A stretch of DNA of 64,000 nt from Epiperipatus broadwayi (GCA_028023455.1 JAQFVV010012670.1:1159001-1223000); one strand, 5' to 3'; counted from the first letter of the stretch, positions 47,533 through 60,246 are shown. Translations and numbers: made by a program. Notes: generated from the sequence alone by a model not told the origin.

Positions 47533-49231
47533 AACATTGATTAAAGTTTGAGCTTTTGTTTGGATTGTTTTTTAGTTGAAAACTAAATGTAAAACTTTCA
47601 TTAAGACTATTCAGAAGTAATTTCTGGCTATTTTTAAATAATTAATTAATTAATCAATGTACTTTGGGCCAAATTAATTATAGTATAGTCTGTTACAGAT
47701 ATGGAATCAAAATTGTCACTTGTTTATTATAATAATAATGATAATAATAGTAAAAATAAAAAAGATCCAATAGTTTATATGCTCAGGAATTCATAAAAAA
47801 TTCGAGGACCGAAAATAGCAAAATCAAACGACTATATGATTGCACTAAACTGCATAGAGCCTATTATTCCAATGTATTTTATTTATGAAAATCCAGATAT
47901 TTTTTGAATTGCTTATATGTACATTATAAAGCGTACTTTGAAATAAATAAATCTCATTGTACAGATTTTTGAGGCAAAAATTACATAAACTATATAAAAA
48001 CTAGATGTTTAAACTTTATTTTTGGGATGGTTCTGTATATATGCCACAAGTGATTCAACTTTCTTTTTTATGTAATTACTGTCTGTATCACCCCAGAGTC
48101 AAAATAAAACTGCAGTAAAAAAAAAAGGGGGAACCAATTTTTTTTAATGCCTCTAATCTGAAAAAAGATTGGAGCTGAAGGCAAAAAAATCATAAAGGTT
48201 GGCCACCTTGTACAGGGCCAATGTTTTCAGTAGTTAAGAGGAGGTTGACCAAATCTTACATTTGGGAGGAGAAATGAACATTAAAAACTCATAAAACAGG
48301 AGGGTGTTACCTTCATTATTTTAAAGGAAAATGAATTTATGAAAACCTAAAATAAAAATTAAAAAATTTAGCCTGGGTTTATTTTGTAAACAAATTTAAA
48401 CACCCCCTCCCCCCCCACACACACGCACAACACTCCCCATTAAAAAATAACACACTTGAAAATTATTTATATAGGAATTGGAGTTAAAAGTAAGATATAA
48501 ATAGATAAAATAAAACTATAATACATATATTTTACACGTTTTTAAACATTTTTAAATAAATAAGAAATATATATATTTTCCGACTGAAATTATTTTGCTT
48601 TAGTTGTATAATGAAACAATAAATTCATTAGAAACTATGTAATGGTTGGAAAGTTTGATAATGGAAAAAGAAAAAAGAAGACCAACAAAAAAGTGAATTG
48701 ACTTCATCATTCACAATGATGAATACAGTTTGAACAGCCTAAAAAAATAAATCATTCTAAAGTAATGCTATTCACAAGATAGTTGATGTTAACTTGAAGC
48801 ACATAATAATAATAATTTTCTAAGATCAAAAAGAAACTATCGAAATACAGAAGATTCACGTGTGCTGGAGCATAAGGAAGCAGAAACACAATACCACAAT
48901 TTTCACACTTTTTCCAAGCTAGACAATATATGCAACCTTATTCCAGTAATATTTGAAAATAATGACTTAGATATCAATTACTTTCCAAAATCCTTTTAAA
49001 AGGGATTCTTTGCAAGCATAAAAGCTAGCACATTTATATTATGTCTTTTGGTGCACAAGATGCACATTCACTTACAATAATAATCCCAGAAAACACCCTC
49101 ACACATGTACCAACAAGCTAAAAAAAATTCAACAAAGAGATAGAAAAAAAATTGATGTAAGTACTTATACTAACACTTATACTAACACCTGGGCTCTAAT
49201 ACATTTAAATTCGAGCCTGTAACATGACACA
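47533..49231. other. AT-rich spacer
   Basis: No gene. About 47780-47810 (tgctcaggaattcataaaaa) resembles 55458-55488, suggesting a small dispersed repeat. A C-rich run with CA repeats lies near 48.40 kb. Confidence 0.45.
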
Positions 49232-49332
49232 TTTTTTTTTCTTTTCTTATGTCAAATGCATTGACCGGGAAGTGAACCCAGGCCAGCTGCTTGGAAGGCA
49301 GCTATGCTAACCACTAGGCCACCAATGCTTGA
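49232..49332 (-). mobile_element. tRNA-Gly-like SINE, subtype A, with 15-bp target duplication
   Basis: Perfect flanking copies of ctgtaacatgacaca (49217-49231 and 49333-49347). On the minus strand: tcaagcattggtggcctagt, ggttagcatagctgccttcc, aagcagctgg, gggttcacttccc, then caatgcatttgacataag and an A-rich tail. It is the best-preserved copy; the anticodon loop CTTCCAA corresponds to TCC (glycine). Confidence 0.92.
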
Positions 49333-49595
49333 CTGTAACATGACACACTTTCCTACAAAAATAACAAAAATCAAATTTTTCTATTTTCTGTAAAATAAAT
49401 ATCAAGACACCATTGTTACTCATAACTACAGATGTAAATAATGATCATTGTGTAAACTACCCATAGACACTTCTATTACAAGTAATTAGATTTGTATTGT
49501 TTAACTAAGCACTACCCAGTTATTCTGTATTGCCTCAGATGATCCAAATAGAAGATTGTAACTTTTTTTTCATAGTCAAATAAAGTCCTTTAAAC

Positions 49596-49651
49596 ATGAT
49601 GATGATGATGATGATGATAATAATAATAATAATAATAGTAATAATAATAAT
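49596..49651. repeat. ATG/ATA triplet microsatellite
   Basis: (ATG)n passing into (ATA)n. Confidence 0.95.
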
Positions 49652-50999
49652 ACAATAGGCAGATGACCACCTAGTTAAAAGCAATAAAACAATTATAATT
49701 TTTAATCTTCTCTGCATAGTGAACCTTTCCTATTTATTGAATTACAAACAAATAAGGAAATAAATAAAACCTATTGAGTTGAATAATAATAATAATAATA
49801 AATAGGCACCTAATTATTAAAATTTAAATATTGAACAAGAAAGGAAAGCTAAGATTATTATCATTTGACATTTTTCTGTCTTCTCTTTGATTATTACTCA
49901 GTTGATGGATGCTGCATGGAATCTATCATATAGCAGACTGTTTAAAAGCTATTTACTATAATATATATATATATATAGTTATAGAGTTTTTAATCATCGT
50001 ATTTGTACAGTAGTTATACTCATCATCAATATCTAATAGAATAATTTTATTTTTTAGTCTAACCAGGAGCCAACAAATTATAATAGGAAAATGAAAGAAA
50101 ACACTTTATTTGCTTAAATAAGTGAATTGAAAAATAGAACTACATGCATGAAGTATAAATCATTCATTATTAATGTAAATTCAAAAAATATTATTCACAT
50201 ATTTATTGTTTAATTATTTTAGGATGACATTAATTAAAAAAGTTGTGAATTGCATAATTAATAAAATAATTATATTTAAAAAAAACCTCTGCCAAGCACA
50301 AATGCAATTTGAAATGTAAATATTAATTTATCATAATTTTATAATTATTATTTATTTAATATTTATTTGTTTTATAATTATAAAAAATAAAAAACAAAAT
50401 ATGTAAACACTGAACAAAATAATAAGGATGGATATATTTTATACTTTTGGTTCTTAAACCATAATTTGTGCTTTTATCATTAATATCTTATTTTACCACA
50501 TATATATTGAATTAGGAAAATACATTTGTATACAAACATAAACAAGAACAATTAATCTGTAGTGCAACATAGTATAAGTGAACCAAAAACCATCACATGA
50601 CATGATTGATCATCTAATATCTGTTGCAGTGGTTCTTAATCATGGAACACTTTGGATGATGAAAAAAAAGTCAAGAAACATCAAAAAGTAATACTAAAAT
50701 ATTAATAAACATATATATATATATCATCAAAATTACCTCAAATTTATAACTCAACCAAACTAGCCAAAAAAATAAATTCTAAAACACTACCAATGGTTTC
50801 ACTGCTACAAGTAAACTTCTCAAGTGTAAAACACTACAAAATAACAATATATTTAAGCTAAACATTACCCACAATTCCACTTACTTCGCATACACAACTT
50901 AATATTAAAAAAAACTTTTAAATAAGTTAATTGCTTCAGAATCATAAATAAATAATAAAAATACTATTTTTTAAAATTAAATTTTATGAGAAATTTATG
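49652..50999. other. AT-rich spacer with half of a fold-back
   Basis: 50727-50790 repeats one arm of the hairpin element at 5494-5645. Otherwise nothing is recognised. Confidence 0.5.
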
Positions 51000-52137
51000 T
51001 TTGATGCTTTGAACAGATATAACAAATATTGAATCTAATATAAGAAAAGATCACCCTGATTTCCCCTTCTGAATTTGTAATTCTTTTCCTCTTTTTGGAT
51101 TTTATATTAATAGTACTGAGAAGCTGAATCCACATAAATATGATTTTGAAAATATGATTTTGAAACCTGTAACTAAATTTTAAGAGTGTTTTGAAAAAGA
51201 GTGGGGTATTCTTCCTGAATCAAATTCCAAAATTGTTGCATATTCATTTCAGAGAATGTTATTTTTAGAGGGTGGTCCAATGCCATTATAACTAGTTCTT
51301 TTTTAAAACATAATCATGACTTGCATTATGAATACAAATTAGATTTTGTATCCAGTCATAATGTTCAATATTTGACACGGTAGAGCAGATAATTTATCTG
51401 TTAATGTTAAAATAGTTTTAATTATTCCTTTCATATCTAGTTTTAATTTGATTTAAAATACTAACAATATCCATCAAATATGCTAGTTTTGAGCACCAAA
51501 TTTCATTATTAAGATATTCTATGAAGTTATCTATTCTTTCATTTGTGAAAAAAGATCAATAATTCATCCTTGAATTCTAAAACATGAAGAAGTACTTCAC
51601 TTTAGGACAGCCATCTTATACAAATATGTAACGACAAAGATTAATGCTTAGCTTTTACAGACAAGCCAAGAATTTTAATTAAAAAGATGATTTTTTAAAG
51701 GCTTGGTCTTAATGTAGTTTACCATATTTGCAACTTGACTGAATACAGATTTTAATGTTTCTGATAGTGTTTTAAAAAGTAAAATTTCACTGTGTAAAAA
51801 ACATTGTGTAGATATATTTAGATTTCTATTCTTTGAAAGACTAACAAATCCTTTAACACATCCTATCATTGATGTAGCACTAATTGACTAATTTCCAACA
51901 CATATCTCTTAAGTTATTATTTTAAAATAAGCAAATAGTTTATACTTTGTGGCTAATTGTGAATCAAAATATATAAAATGTGCTAACACACACACAATCA
52001 CACAAAGCTAAAAACAAATAAAGAAAATATATATTATTTTAATATCTATTCATTAAATGGTTAAGCGCTTTCAAGGTTCAAAGCCCTCATAATCATAGCC
52101 ATATTACAAACTATAATAAATTGACTCAGAGTGATGC

Positions 52138-52331
52138 TATCCATATACACTAGATACGTTGATGATATCTTCATAGCTGCTCCTTCTTCGATTATTCTAC
52201 AAATAAAAATGAACTTCAAAACACTACAGGGCTTACGTTTAACATGGAGAATGAAAATGCCCATAAACAAGTTAAATATCTGGACCTATATATGTAGCGA
52301 GAACACACACATATTAATTATAAGATGCTAA
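52138..52331 (+). pseudogene. PLE-2 RT motif C fragment
   Basis: Reads YTRYVDDIFIAAPSS, the catalytic YVDD motif with its usual following residues. After a frameshift it reads TGLTFNMENENAHKQVKYLD, the thumb entry. Everything 5' of motif C is missing, replaced by the inverted terminal block. Confidence 0.8.
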
Positions 52332-53107
52332 TCAAACCCCTTGATATTATAGGACCCTCCCACCCTTTTTCCAATTCACCAACTAACCACAAACTCTCTG
52401 GCTTAATCAGGTTTTTGTATAGAAATATGCACCTGTGTAAATTTGAGGCAGATAAAAAAGCTAACCTCACATCATATAGGGATGACCTAATAAAAATTGG
52501 TTTTGATATAAATGTAATCGACAGGAGGATAAAACAGTTTTTTGCTAAAATAAATGATCAAGTTCATAGCATTGATAAGCAAAGACTCCTACTCCTTTAC
52601 CTGCCTAATATGCATAAATGTTTTTATAATATTTTCAATAATAAATACCAGTTATGTTTTCACACATCTCCTAACTCTAACAAACTAATTAATAATACCA
52701 AGGACTGCCTACCACCCTCTCTGACACCTCAGGTGGTCTATAATATTGCCTGCCCTGAAAAATTTTGTAGATCATCATATTATGGTGAGACTAGGGCCTC
52801 TCTGTCCACTAGGCTATCTCAACATACTTATTCTTATAATAAAGCTTTGGTGGACACTGCTCATAGTTCAGTTTTTGTGCAGCACCATGCTTCAGCTGGG
52901 CACGATTTACAACCGGGAAATCCAGTGGTGGTATGCAGAGAGCAGCATGATCTAAAAAGAAAGATAAAAAAGCTTTCTTTATATCTAGAGATGGCAACAC
53001 CATCAATAGAAAAAAATCTTGCTACAAAATATCCAAGAAATGGAATATGTAATCATTTCATTTACATAAATTTGCATCACTCCGAGTCAATTTATTATAG
53101 TTTGTAA
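52325..53107 (+). CDS. PLE-2 linker and GIY-YIG endonuclease (open frame)
   Basis: 260 residues, uninterrupted. Residues 22-40 (HKLSGLIRFLYRNMHLCKF) start the linker, 113-126 (HTSPNSNKLINNTK) precede the nuclease, 137-167 (VVYNIACPEKFCR, SYYGETRASLSTRLSQH) hold the Cys pair, the YxG word and the conserved Arg, 181-193 the VFxHH-like helix, and 205-233 (REQHDLKRKIKKLSLYLE, SIEKNL) the region with the catalytic Glu. In PLEs this domain nicks target DNA. The open frame suggests this insertion is younger than PLE-3 to PLE-6. Its last codons lie inside the right inverted block. Expression is doubtful because the RT is truncated. Confidence 0.85.
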   Translation: MLIKPLDIIGPSHPFSNSPTNHKLSGLIRFLYRNMHLCKFEADKKANLTSYRDDLIKIGFDINVIDRRIKQFFAKINDQVHSIDKQRLLLLYLPNMHKCFYNIFNNKYQLCFHTSPNSNKLINNTKDCLPPSLTPQVVYNIACPEKFCRSSYYGETRASLSTRLSQHTYSYNKALVDTAHSSVFVQHHASAGHDLQPGNPVVVCREQHDLKRKIKKLSLYLEMATPSIEKNLATKYPRNGICNHFIYINLHHSESIYYSL

Positions 53108-53580
53108 TACAGCTATGATTATGAAGGCTTTGTACCTTGAAAGCACTTAGCCATTTAATGAATAGATATTAAAATAATATATATTTCCTTTATTTGTTTT
53201 TAGCTTTGTGTGCTTGTGCATATTAGCGCATTTTATATATAAGTTATTATTTTCTAAATATGACTTGTTTTAAATATATCATGTCCTGATGTACATTCAG
53301 CAGGTTCTCTGCAGTATAAAAATTGGCCAACAAATTAATTTTGTTTAATAAAATGAAATCCTAGAATATGAGCTTTACCTCTTATTGTCAAATGACTTAT
53401 CAATCTACTAAGCAAAAGAATGATCCAGAAAGCTTACCCCCCCTTATTGTCAGTCATATTTTTAAGTCTTTTTCCGATAATATTATCTAAAAAAAATTTT
53501 TTTTTTACATTTCATTTGTTGTGTCTTTTCTGAGCATAATTTTTACAATTTAACAAAATCCTTGATAAAATTAGTCATTC

Positions 53581-53674
53581 CATCAAGCGTTGATGGCCTA
53601 GAGGTTAGCATAGCTGCCTTTCAAGCAGCTGGCCTGGGTTCACTACCCGATTAATGCATTTGACATATGGAAAA
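53581..53674 (+). mobile_element. tRNA-Gly-like SINE, subtype A, with 14-bp target duplication
   Basis: Perfect copies of aaaattagtcattc at 53567-53580 and 53675-53688. It has the gcgttgatggcctagaggtt head, ggcctgggttcactaccc B-box region and gcatttgacatatgg tail. It sits inside the hAT relic. Confidence 0.9.
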
Positions 53675-54060
53675 AAAATTAGTCATTCTGCTAGAGCATG
53701 TGGTTTTAATTTTAATGCAACTAATTCTATTACTTTGTATGAAGCAATTTGTGTTTTTATATTGTAATCATTTTTTTAAATTATTTTTCTTATTTAATTT
53801 GATTCTCCAACAATCTTTGCAAATAATTTAATCTTTGGACTCAAGATTGGAGTGTTTAGTTGTAAAATGTCATTTAAATTTAGCTGGTAGCCATTGAACT
53901 ATTATTCCATTTTTTCCCACATACAATGTAGAGAGGAATTTGACATTCTTTCTCATCAATCCACATGAGCTCAAAATCTAAATAATCATCAGAAAATTGT
54001 CCGTTGATCTTTTTTATTTTTTCACCATAGAAATTTATTCATCTTGCATTTTGGACTGAT

Positions 54061-57000
54061 CAATAATTATTTGACGGGGAATAAAAGTAGAGCTGTCCCT
54101 AGCAAATATAGTTGTCATGAATTAACTTCTACAAAGCAATATTTTTATTATAATCATAAAATAAATAAATATTTTATGAGATTGACAATAGCTATACTAA
54201 AATCAATTGGACATACTTGAATGTAATAAAACTCAAATGCACTAGGAAAACGAATATGACAATTTTAGGAAGAAATATTCATAGATTTACTATCACCATC
54301 ACATAATTGTTTTAAGGGTATAGATTTTCATTTGATTCAAATTCTTAGCATATATTTAGCAAGAGCCATAAAACTGCCAAATTTAGCCAACCATAGTCAT
54401 TGTTTAAAATAGGTGATTTTTTAATATTCTGAACATAAACAATGAGTCATTCTTGTACCTAAATTGCATCATTCATTAGTATTTATTTACTTTAATACAA
54501 TCATTCAGAATATAAAATGCTCTTTAAAAATAAAACAAATTGTTTGTATTATAAATAAATCTATACATAAGATCTTGTGATACTGTCCTATTATCTGGAA
54601 CCATTTGATTTTATTTCTTTTTTTTCCAATATATACACAAAATATCATCTATAATTTCGATTCTGGAAACCAGGCAATTTCAATTGCATCTAAAAGTGTC
54701 TTGAATATGTTGCCATCCTTCCATTCTTCAAATGAATGTGGCAAATATGAGTTCAAATGTTGTCGTGCTTTTCCTCCATGTCATTTTTTCCCAGTACTTA
54801 GTAGATCTCCATATTCACTCGATGCTCAGGGTCAATAAAACTTTAGTGATGATTGACTTTAAAATGTTAAAATCCAGCCTTTTCCAGTTCTTCCATTTTG
54901 TAAGTTCACCAATCAGTCCCAGAAATTGATAACAGAACATATCAGCATTTGAAATAATATTTGGCAAAATTCATTTGGAGACTGGGAACAACAAATTAAT
55001 ATATAAAAAATCAAATGATTCCAGTTACGGGGGAAGTACCAATCTGTTTTCTTTTAAATATTTTTTTTTATTAAATTAAAGATATGATAAAATTATAAAC
55101 AACTCAAAACGATCACTTCTATTTCTAATATTGTGCCATTGGCAGGCAGAGCTATTAAAAACTAACCCAGGCCCCAGTAAAATATTTCTATCAGCCCTCT
55201 AAATCTTTTACTGATAATTGGCTTCACTTTAACTATGGAATTAAATGTGTTCAGAGTCTAAGACTATGGGACTATTGATGAGTTTTATTTGATCAACTCT
55301 CATTGATTCAAAGTTGATTGAATCAAAGAAAACAACTGCAAACTAATTTTAGCCAATTAAAGTAGTATTGTGTGTGTGTGTGTGGGGGGGAGTAGTTATG
55401 CAGAGTGAATACATTAAATTTTTTTTTTTTTTAGCAATTAAAGAAAAGGCTTTATTGCTCAGGATTTCATAAAAAATTAGAACGCCATAATCGATCCTGG
55501 GATCCCAAGTACGATCTCTGGTCCCTAAATAAAAATCTGGAGATAAGAAAATTTTGAAAATAATGCATTAGCAATGAATTATTAAAATGTTTTGGGAAAA
55601 TTATTGTATATATATTTTAATTTATTATTTATGATTAGAATTTACGAAAATTTAATTTCCAAAACAATTTTCAAGAACGATGAAACTAATTAATGTGTGT
55701 GTATGCGCGCGCGCATAGATATGCATACCCAGTAATAGTATTTGTATAAAAAAAATGTGAATGTGGTAAAAGATTGCATTCGGATAAAGATTCGAAAAAT
55801 GTTGAGTCTTTAAAATTATAACATATATTTCTATGACATTCATATATTTGCTTTTATGAATTAACATTATTTGTCAACAGTTAGATTTTAATACTTTAGT
55901 GCGGTTAGTTCCATCAGTCTATGGAAAAAAGTGTATTTTTAATGAATTTACATTGAATGATAATTAAAGGTGTGTATGTGTAAAATATAATCTTTTTTTA
56001 AAATAAATTAAGATACATGTTCAAAATGAGCAAATAATACTAATTATGATATATTTGATTTTTTAAAATAAGACTTTATAGATTTAATATAGTTAAACAT
56101 TATTTAATTTTTCCCTCTATTTATGACATTTCCTTCTAAAGGCTATTTAATTTTGTATTTGATAGTGAGACATTTATTAAAATTATTAAATCTGACCTTT
56201 GCTTTATTGCCTGGGGTAATTGTTACTTTAGCCATTCTTTATGAAGTTTGCAAGTAAACATGGTCTCTATAATCTCATCTTCTCACTCCCATGTCTAGTT
56301 TAAGATCAATCTGAATGATAATTTTTTGCTAGTTCCTCCTATTATAAAACTGATAATTTGCTCACCTTGATGTTATACTTATCATAAACACAAAAGATCA
56401 TTTTCCATTGCTGTTATTTAATTTTAAAAGGCTTCATATATGTATTGTAATTATTTTTATTAAAAGAGAATAAAAATAGTATTTTGAAATATATTATCTC
56501 TAATATTTGAGTGGGATCAAAGTAAAAGGCACAAGGAAATGTTTGCTATAATTTATCTATATATTTGAAAAATTAATTTTATATTATAACTATTTGCCTT
56601 ATTCGTTGAGAGATCTGTGTTCTACCCACAAGAATGAATCAGAGTTAATGTTGAAGCTGGAGTCTCTGATAAATAATATAAAAAATATGCTCTCTTTATA
56701 GCTGAATAAAAGTACTGTGTCAATTGTTTTCTTGAATGACTGATTATATAATTTATTTAATATAGAGCTATCAAGTTAAATGATTGCAATAAATAAACTG
56801 AAATTTATCTACAAATATTAATATTTAATACAATTTGAAAACTTCTATGATTGTAAGTCAAACCTTAGTGGGCAGATTTCAAAATAGATAGTACTCATAT
56901 CAGAATTTATGATGGTCATCATTATTAATCCTTTATTCGATCTGTCTCTAATTAAATTAAATCATCTTTAATTTTTTACCATAATCAAAAAGTGCTTTTC

Positions 57001-57834
57001 TTCCAATATTGACCTAGTTTTCAGCGTTTACTCATGTGTCATTTGCTTTATATTTATTTTTTTGAATGTTCTAAAATTGATTTTTTCCCATTTGCTTCAA
57101 ATGATTTGCTTTTAATTTTATCATCTTATATAAAATAAATGTATGGAAATTTACTTTATTTGAAAGTTTTATATCAAAAGAACATAATTAGCTAGAGACT
57201 TTAATTTATATTTTAAAAGTACATTTAAAAACTTTTCTTTTGTTTGATTTATCAAATTGAAAGGTATTTACAACCTTAAGAAATTATAATTAATGTTTTT
57301 TTTTTTTTTTAATGTCCACTTATATACAGTAATCTTTCTGTATATATGCTCAGTTAGTTCAAATCTTCACATGAATGTTAGAGTTTAAAGATAATACTGA
57401 ATCCTATATAATCTACATTTTAAGTGTGCACATACATATTAAAACATCAAAAATAATAATTAATACAAAAGTGGAATAATGTAATTATGAAAAAGATAGA
57501 ATAATAAATCAAGAATTCACACTTTTAATTAACTTAGTATATTTTGGTCTTGTGCTGAGTGCAGAATATATTTCCAAATTAAAAAATAATTTATGATTCT
57601 GCTTAAACAGAGCAGGTACACAAGTGAAACTTATGAACTCAAATTTAAAAATTTGAATTTTTTATTTTCAAATTATTGTTTACTGAAAACATGGAAAGTG
57701 AATTCACAAATAAAGGTGAAAATTGTATTTAATTATATACAGGTGTATTCATTTTTGTTAAAAAGGATGAGAGAAGTTTTATAATAGATAAAATTTATTA
57801 TAATAAATCCTAAACTTAATTTTAAAATTATATA
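54061..57834. other. AT-rich spacer, nothing certain
   Basis: Short frames near 54.6-54.9 kb and 55.7 kb lack family motifs. A G-rich run with TG repeats is at about 55370-55392 and a GC alternation at about 55706-55715. Confidence 0.4.
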
Positions 57835-58800
57835 CACCTGGATCTCGTTTTATGCGATAGATAGGTTCCTCAGAAAACACGTGCAAATGAAATCGTGCAA
57901 AAATAGACTTAACTTACCTTGAAAAAGGGGAGATATGAACTGTGATTTTTCAAAAATCACGTAAAAGCAAAGCACCAACATAAAATTACTTTAAAATTCG
58001 CGTAAAAAAAAATAAGGAAATAAAATATGACTAATAAAAAATTTCAAATTTGAAAAAAATTGATACAAGACAAACTTTTTTTAACTATAATATTTAATTT
58101 TATTCAAAACAATATATTTTTATGCATAATTTACAGTAATTAACATTTTTTATACACGTTTTAATTATTATCGCTATTTGCCGTTAAACAGGTTCGTTTG
58201 CAAACTGGTAAAAAAATCAGATTCTTCATAAGAGGAAATACAACTAGTGCCAATGTCACTCTCATGTTGTGTTAATGGTTTTCTGGTGACAACGTAATTA
58301 GTAATTAATCTAACAACTAAAAATTAAATTCTTATTTTTGTCTTTAATATTTTAATTTTCAATTTTAATTGTGCCCACTGCTATTACTCACCTTTTAAAA
58401 ATAAACTTGCAGACACTAAATGATTAATAATTGATTACGTTCTTTTTTAAAAAGCAAAAACAGAATGTGATTTAAAATGCAAAATTAACACGCACAATGT
58501 TTGAACAAATTTACATTATAATCTTGTAAAATTTAATGTGTGTATACATAAAATGTGGAAATCATGATTTCATTTTCATTATTGCATAAAATCTTACTAT
58601 TATAAAGCACTGAAAATATTGAAATTACTAAGATGAAAGTCGAATTCCAATAATATGCTATTACTTTCAATATGACGTAAGTGCGCGAAATTTATTATTT
58701 AAAGTAATAGCACATTATCGGACTTCGACTTTTGGAGAAACATGAATCGCGTAACTTCAAAATTGCGTTAAATAAATCCACATAAAAAGAGACCCAGGTG
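57835..58800. mobile_element. TA-flanked MITE (mariner/pogo-like termini)
   Basis: 966 bp starting cacctggatctcgtttt and ending aaaaagagacccaggtg, flanked by TA on both sides. Subterminal text (gataggttcctcagaaaaca, cgtgcaaatg) resembles pogo/Tigger-like ends. There is no ORF of transposase size, so it is non-autonomous. Superfamily assignment is an inference. Confidence 0.7.
58636..58733. repeat. Hairpin nested in the MITE
   Basis: 58636-58667 and 58701-58733 are inverted repeats (aaagtcgaattccaataata against its partner, about 28 of 32 matching). Confidence 0.75.
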
Positions 58801-59588
58801 TATTTATAAATTTAAAAAAAATATCTTAAAATTAGTGCTATTTGAAAATTAATGATGTAAGGCTATATAACTAAAGAGATGCATTAGAATAGAAGTGATG
58901 TACACAAAATGAAAAAAAAAAAGAAATAGAATGGGTGAATGAATACCCAGTATCAATTATAAGTATAAAACTGAAAAGATAAAAATTAAATAATTTATAT
59001 GTAATATTAAAGTAAAAAAATATTGCTGGTTATAATGACACATGTTGATATGCATTCCTATATTTTTATACTGATCAAATACATGTAATTTATGACATTA
59101 TTTACTAATGCAGTAAATTTATTAAGAATTATTGATCATATATATATATAGTTAATATAAACAGTAAAGAAAAATGTATAAATAAATATATTAATCACAA
59201 TAATTTATAATTTTTAAAAAGCATAAAATAATAAATAAAGTAGTCTTTTTCAACTGCTTTTTCTTTTTAAAATATGATATATATGCTGATATGAAGATTT
59301 TCATGGATTACAAATATAAATGACATATACAATATAGAGAGTGTACCAATAGCTTGAACAAGCTCTTATTAATGAGAGCGGTAAGAGAAAATATTTAAAA
59401 TCTCTCTCTATCTGGAATACTCTTATCCCCAGTATGTACACTTGATGTTTGAAATTCATTCAGAGAACTCATGTGAAAATCACATTACTTTATGACTAAC
59501 TACAATAAGGCTAAGGCAGGCATAATCATATAACACTTATCATGCCAATAAATGAAATATTAAATCTTCTGTCTATTCATGGCAGTTG
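58801..59588. other. AT-rich spacer
   Basis: No gene; leads into the Merlin derivative. Confidence 0.4.
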
Positions 59589-60080
59589 ATGGAGGAACTT
59601 CAAACTCCAGAATTGGCAATAAGGTAGTTCTCGAGGAAGCAATTGCTAAAGAATAGTGTCTTATGTCAGCATTGCAATGAACAGTGTTCACTGGTGAGAT
59701 ATGCTGAAGGTATAGATGGTGTTAGATGGCAATGCAGATTATGTCATTATATTAGAAATGGCTTTTTCCCCAGCAAACCATATCAGTATGGACGGTGGGC
59801 TGCAAATAACAACCTAGGCAGAATTTATGATAGCGCATATATGCATTCTGTTGTTGTGCACCAGCAGAACTTCATGGATTTAGGTGACAGACATATCCAT
59901 GCACAAAATGTAGAGAATCTATGGATGTGTGAAAAGCATAAGCTAAAATGGCAATTTTCCACCAACAATGCCTTATTTTCATCCTATCTGCAGGAATTTT
60001 TATTCAGGACTCTTTGCAATAGTGATACTATTTTTGTGGAATTTATTATTATATGTATTGCTGAGAATTATACATCGTAA
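59589..60080 (+). pseudogene. Merlin transposase, internally deleted
   Basis: The start atg at 59589 gives MEELQTPELAIR then a stop/shift, then from about 59634 LLKNSVLCQHCNEQCSLVRY and GVRWQCRLCHYIRNG: the zinc-binding N-terminus (CxxC...CxxC) of Merlin-type transposases. Directly joined is YMHSVVVHQQNFMDLGDRHI, HAQNVENLWMCEKHKLKWQF and LFSSYLQEFLFR, the C-terminal block normally found about 200 residues later. The joining removes the first part of the DDE catalytic core. This is the typical outcome of internal deletion producing a non-autonomous element. It remains open for 145 residues after 59643. Confidence 0.8.
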
Positions 60081-60143
60081 TTTGAAATTATTCCATCAGA
60101 GTGTTATGTTTCGGCCTGCTAATGGTAATGTTAACCTTATTTT

Positions 60144-60246
60144 ACTATCTCATACTAGCACATAATTGTTATTAAACAAGACAAAACTCTCCATACAGTA
60201 GTGCCACCTTGTGCCAACAAGAGCAATCAATGAATGCCAGAAGACT
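60144..60246. repeat. HR-A fragment (left end)
   Basis: actatctcatactagcacat and aaaactctccatacagtagt match the left arm of the copy at 34421-34932. It lies just after the Merlin derivative. Confidence 0.8.

Larger units (their letters stand above)
51970..53241 (+). mobile_element. PLE-2: truncated Penelope-like element with inverted ends
   Basis: Inverted terminal blocks of about 168 bp (51970-52137 and 53074-53241, roughly 90% alike) enclose the end of RT, the linker and the endonuclease. It is inserted in the hAT relic. Both blocks contain gaaagcgctt-type sequence preceded by a small hairpin: a hammerhead-like arrangement with ATGGCT/AGCCAT stem I when both copies are combined, but a core (atgattatga) longer than CUGANGA. 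Confidence 0.85.
51000..54060 (-). pseudogene. hAT transposase relic (ZBED5/SCAND3-like), interrupted twice
   Basis: Minus strand, 5' to 3': a BED-type region DDYLDFELMWIDEKECQIPL, YIVCGKKWNNSSMATS (near 53990-53890) and YLQRLLENQIK (near 53800); a SINE insertion (53581-53674); a PLE-2 insertion (51970-53241); then MIGCVKGFVSLSKNRNLNIS, CFLHSEILLFKTLSETLKSV and VANMVNYIKTKPLKNHLF (51869-51675); AYLMDIVSILN and TILTLTDKLSAL (near 51450); MQQFWNLIQEEYPTLFQNTL (near 51220). These follow the order of hAT-derived ZBED5/SCAND3/FAM200-type proteins. Stops and frameshifts throughout. It is transposon-derived and dead. Confidence 0.85.
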
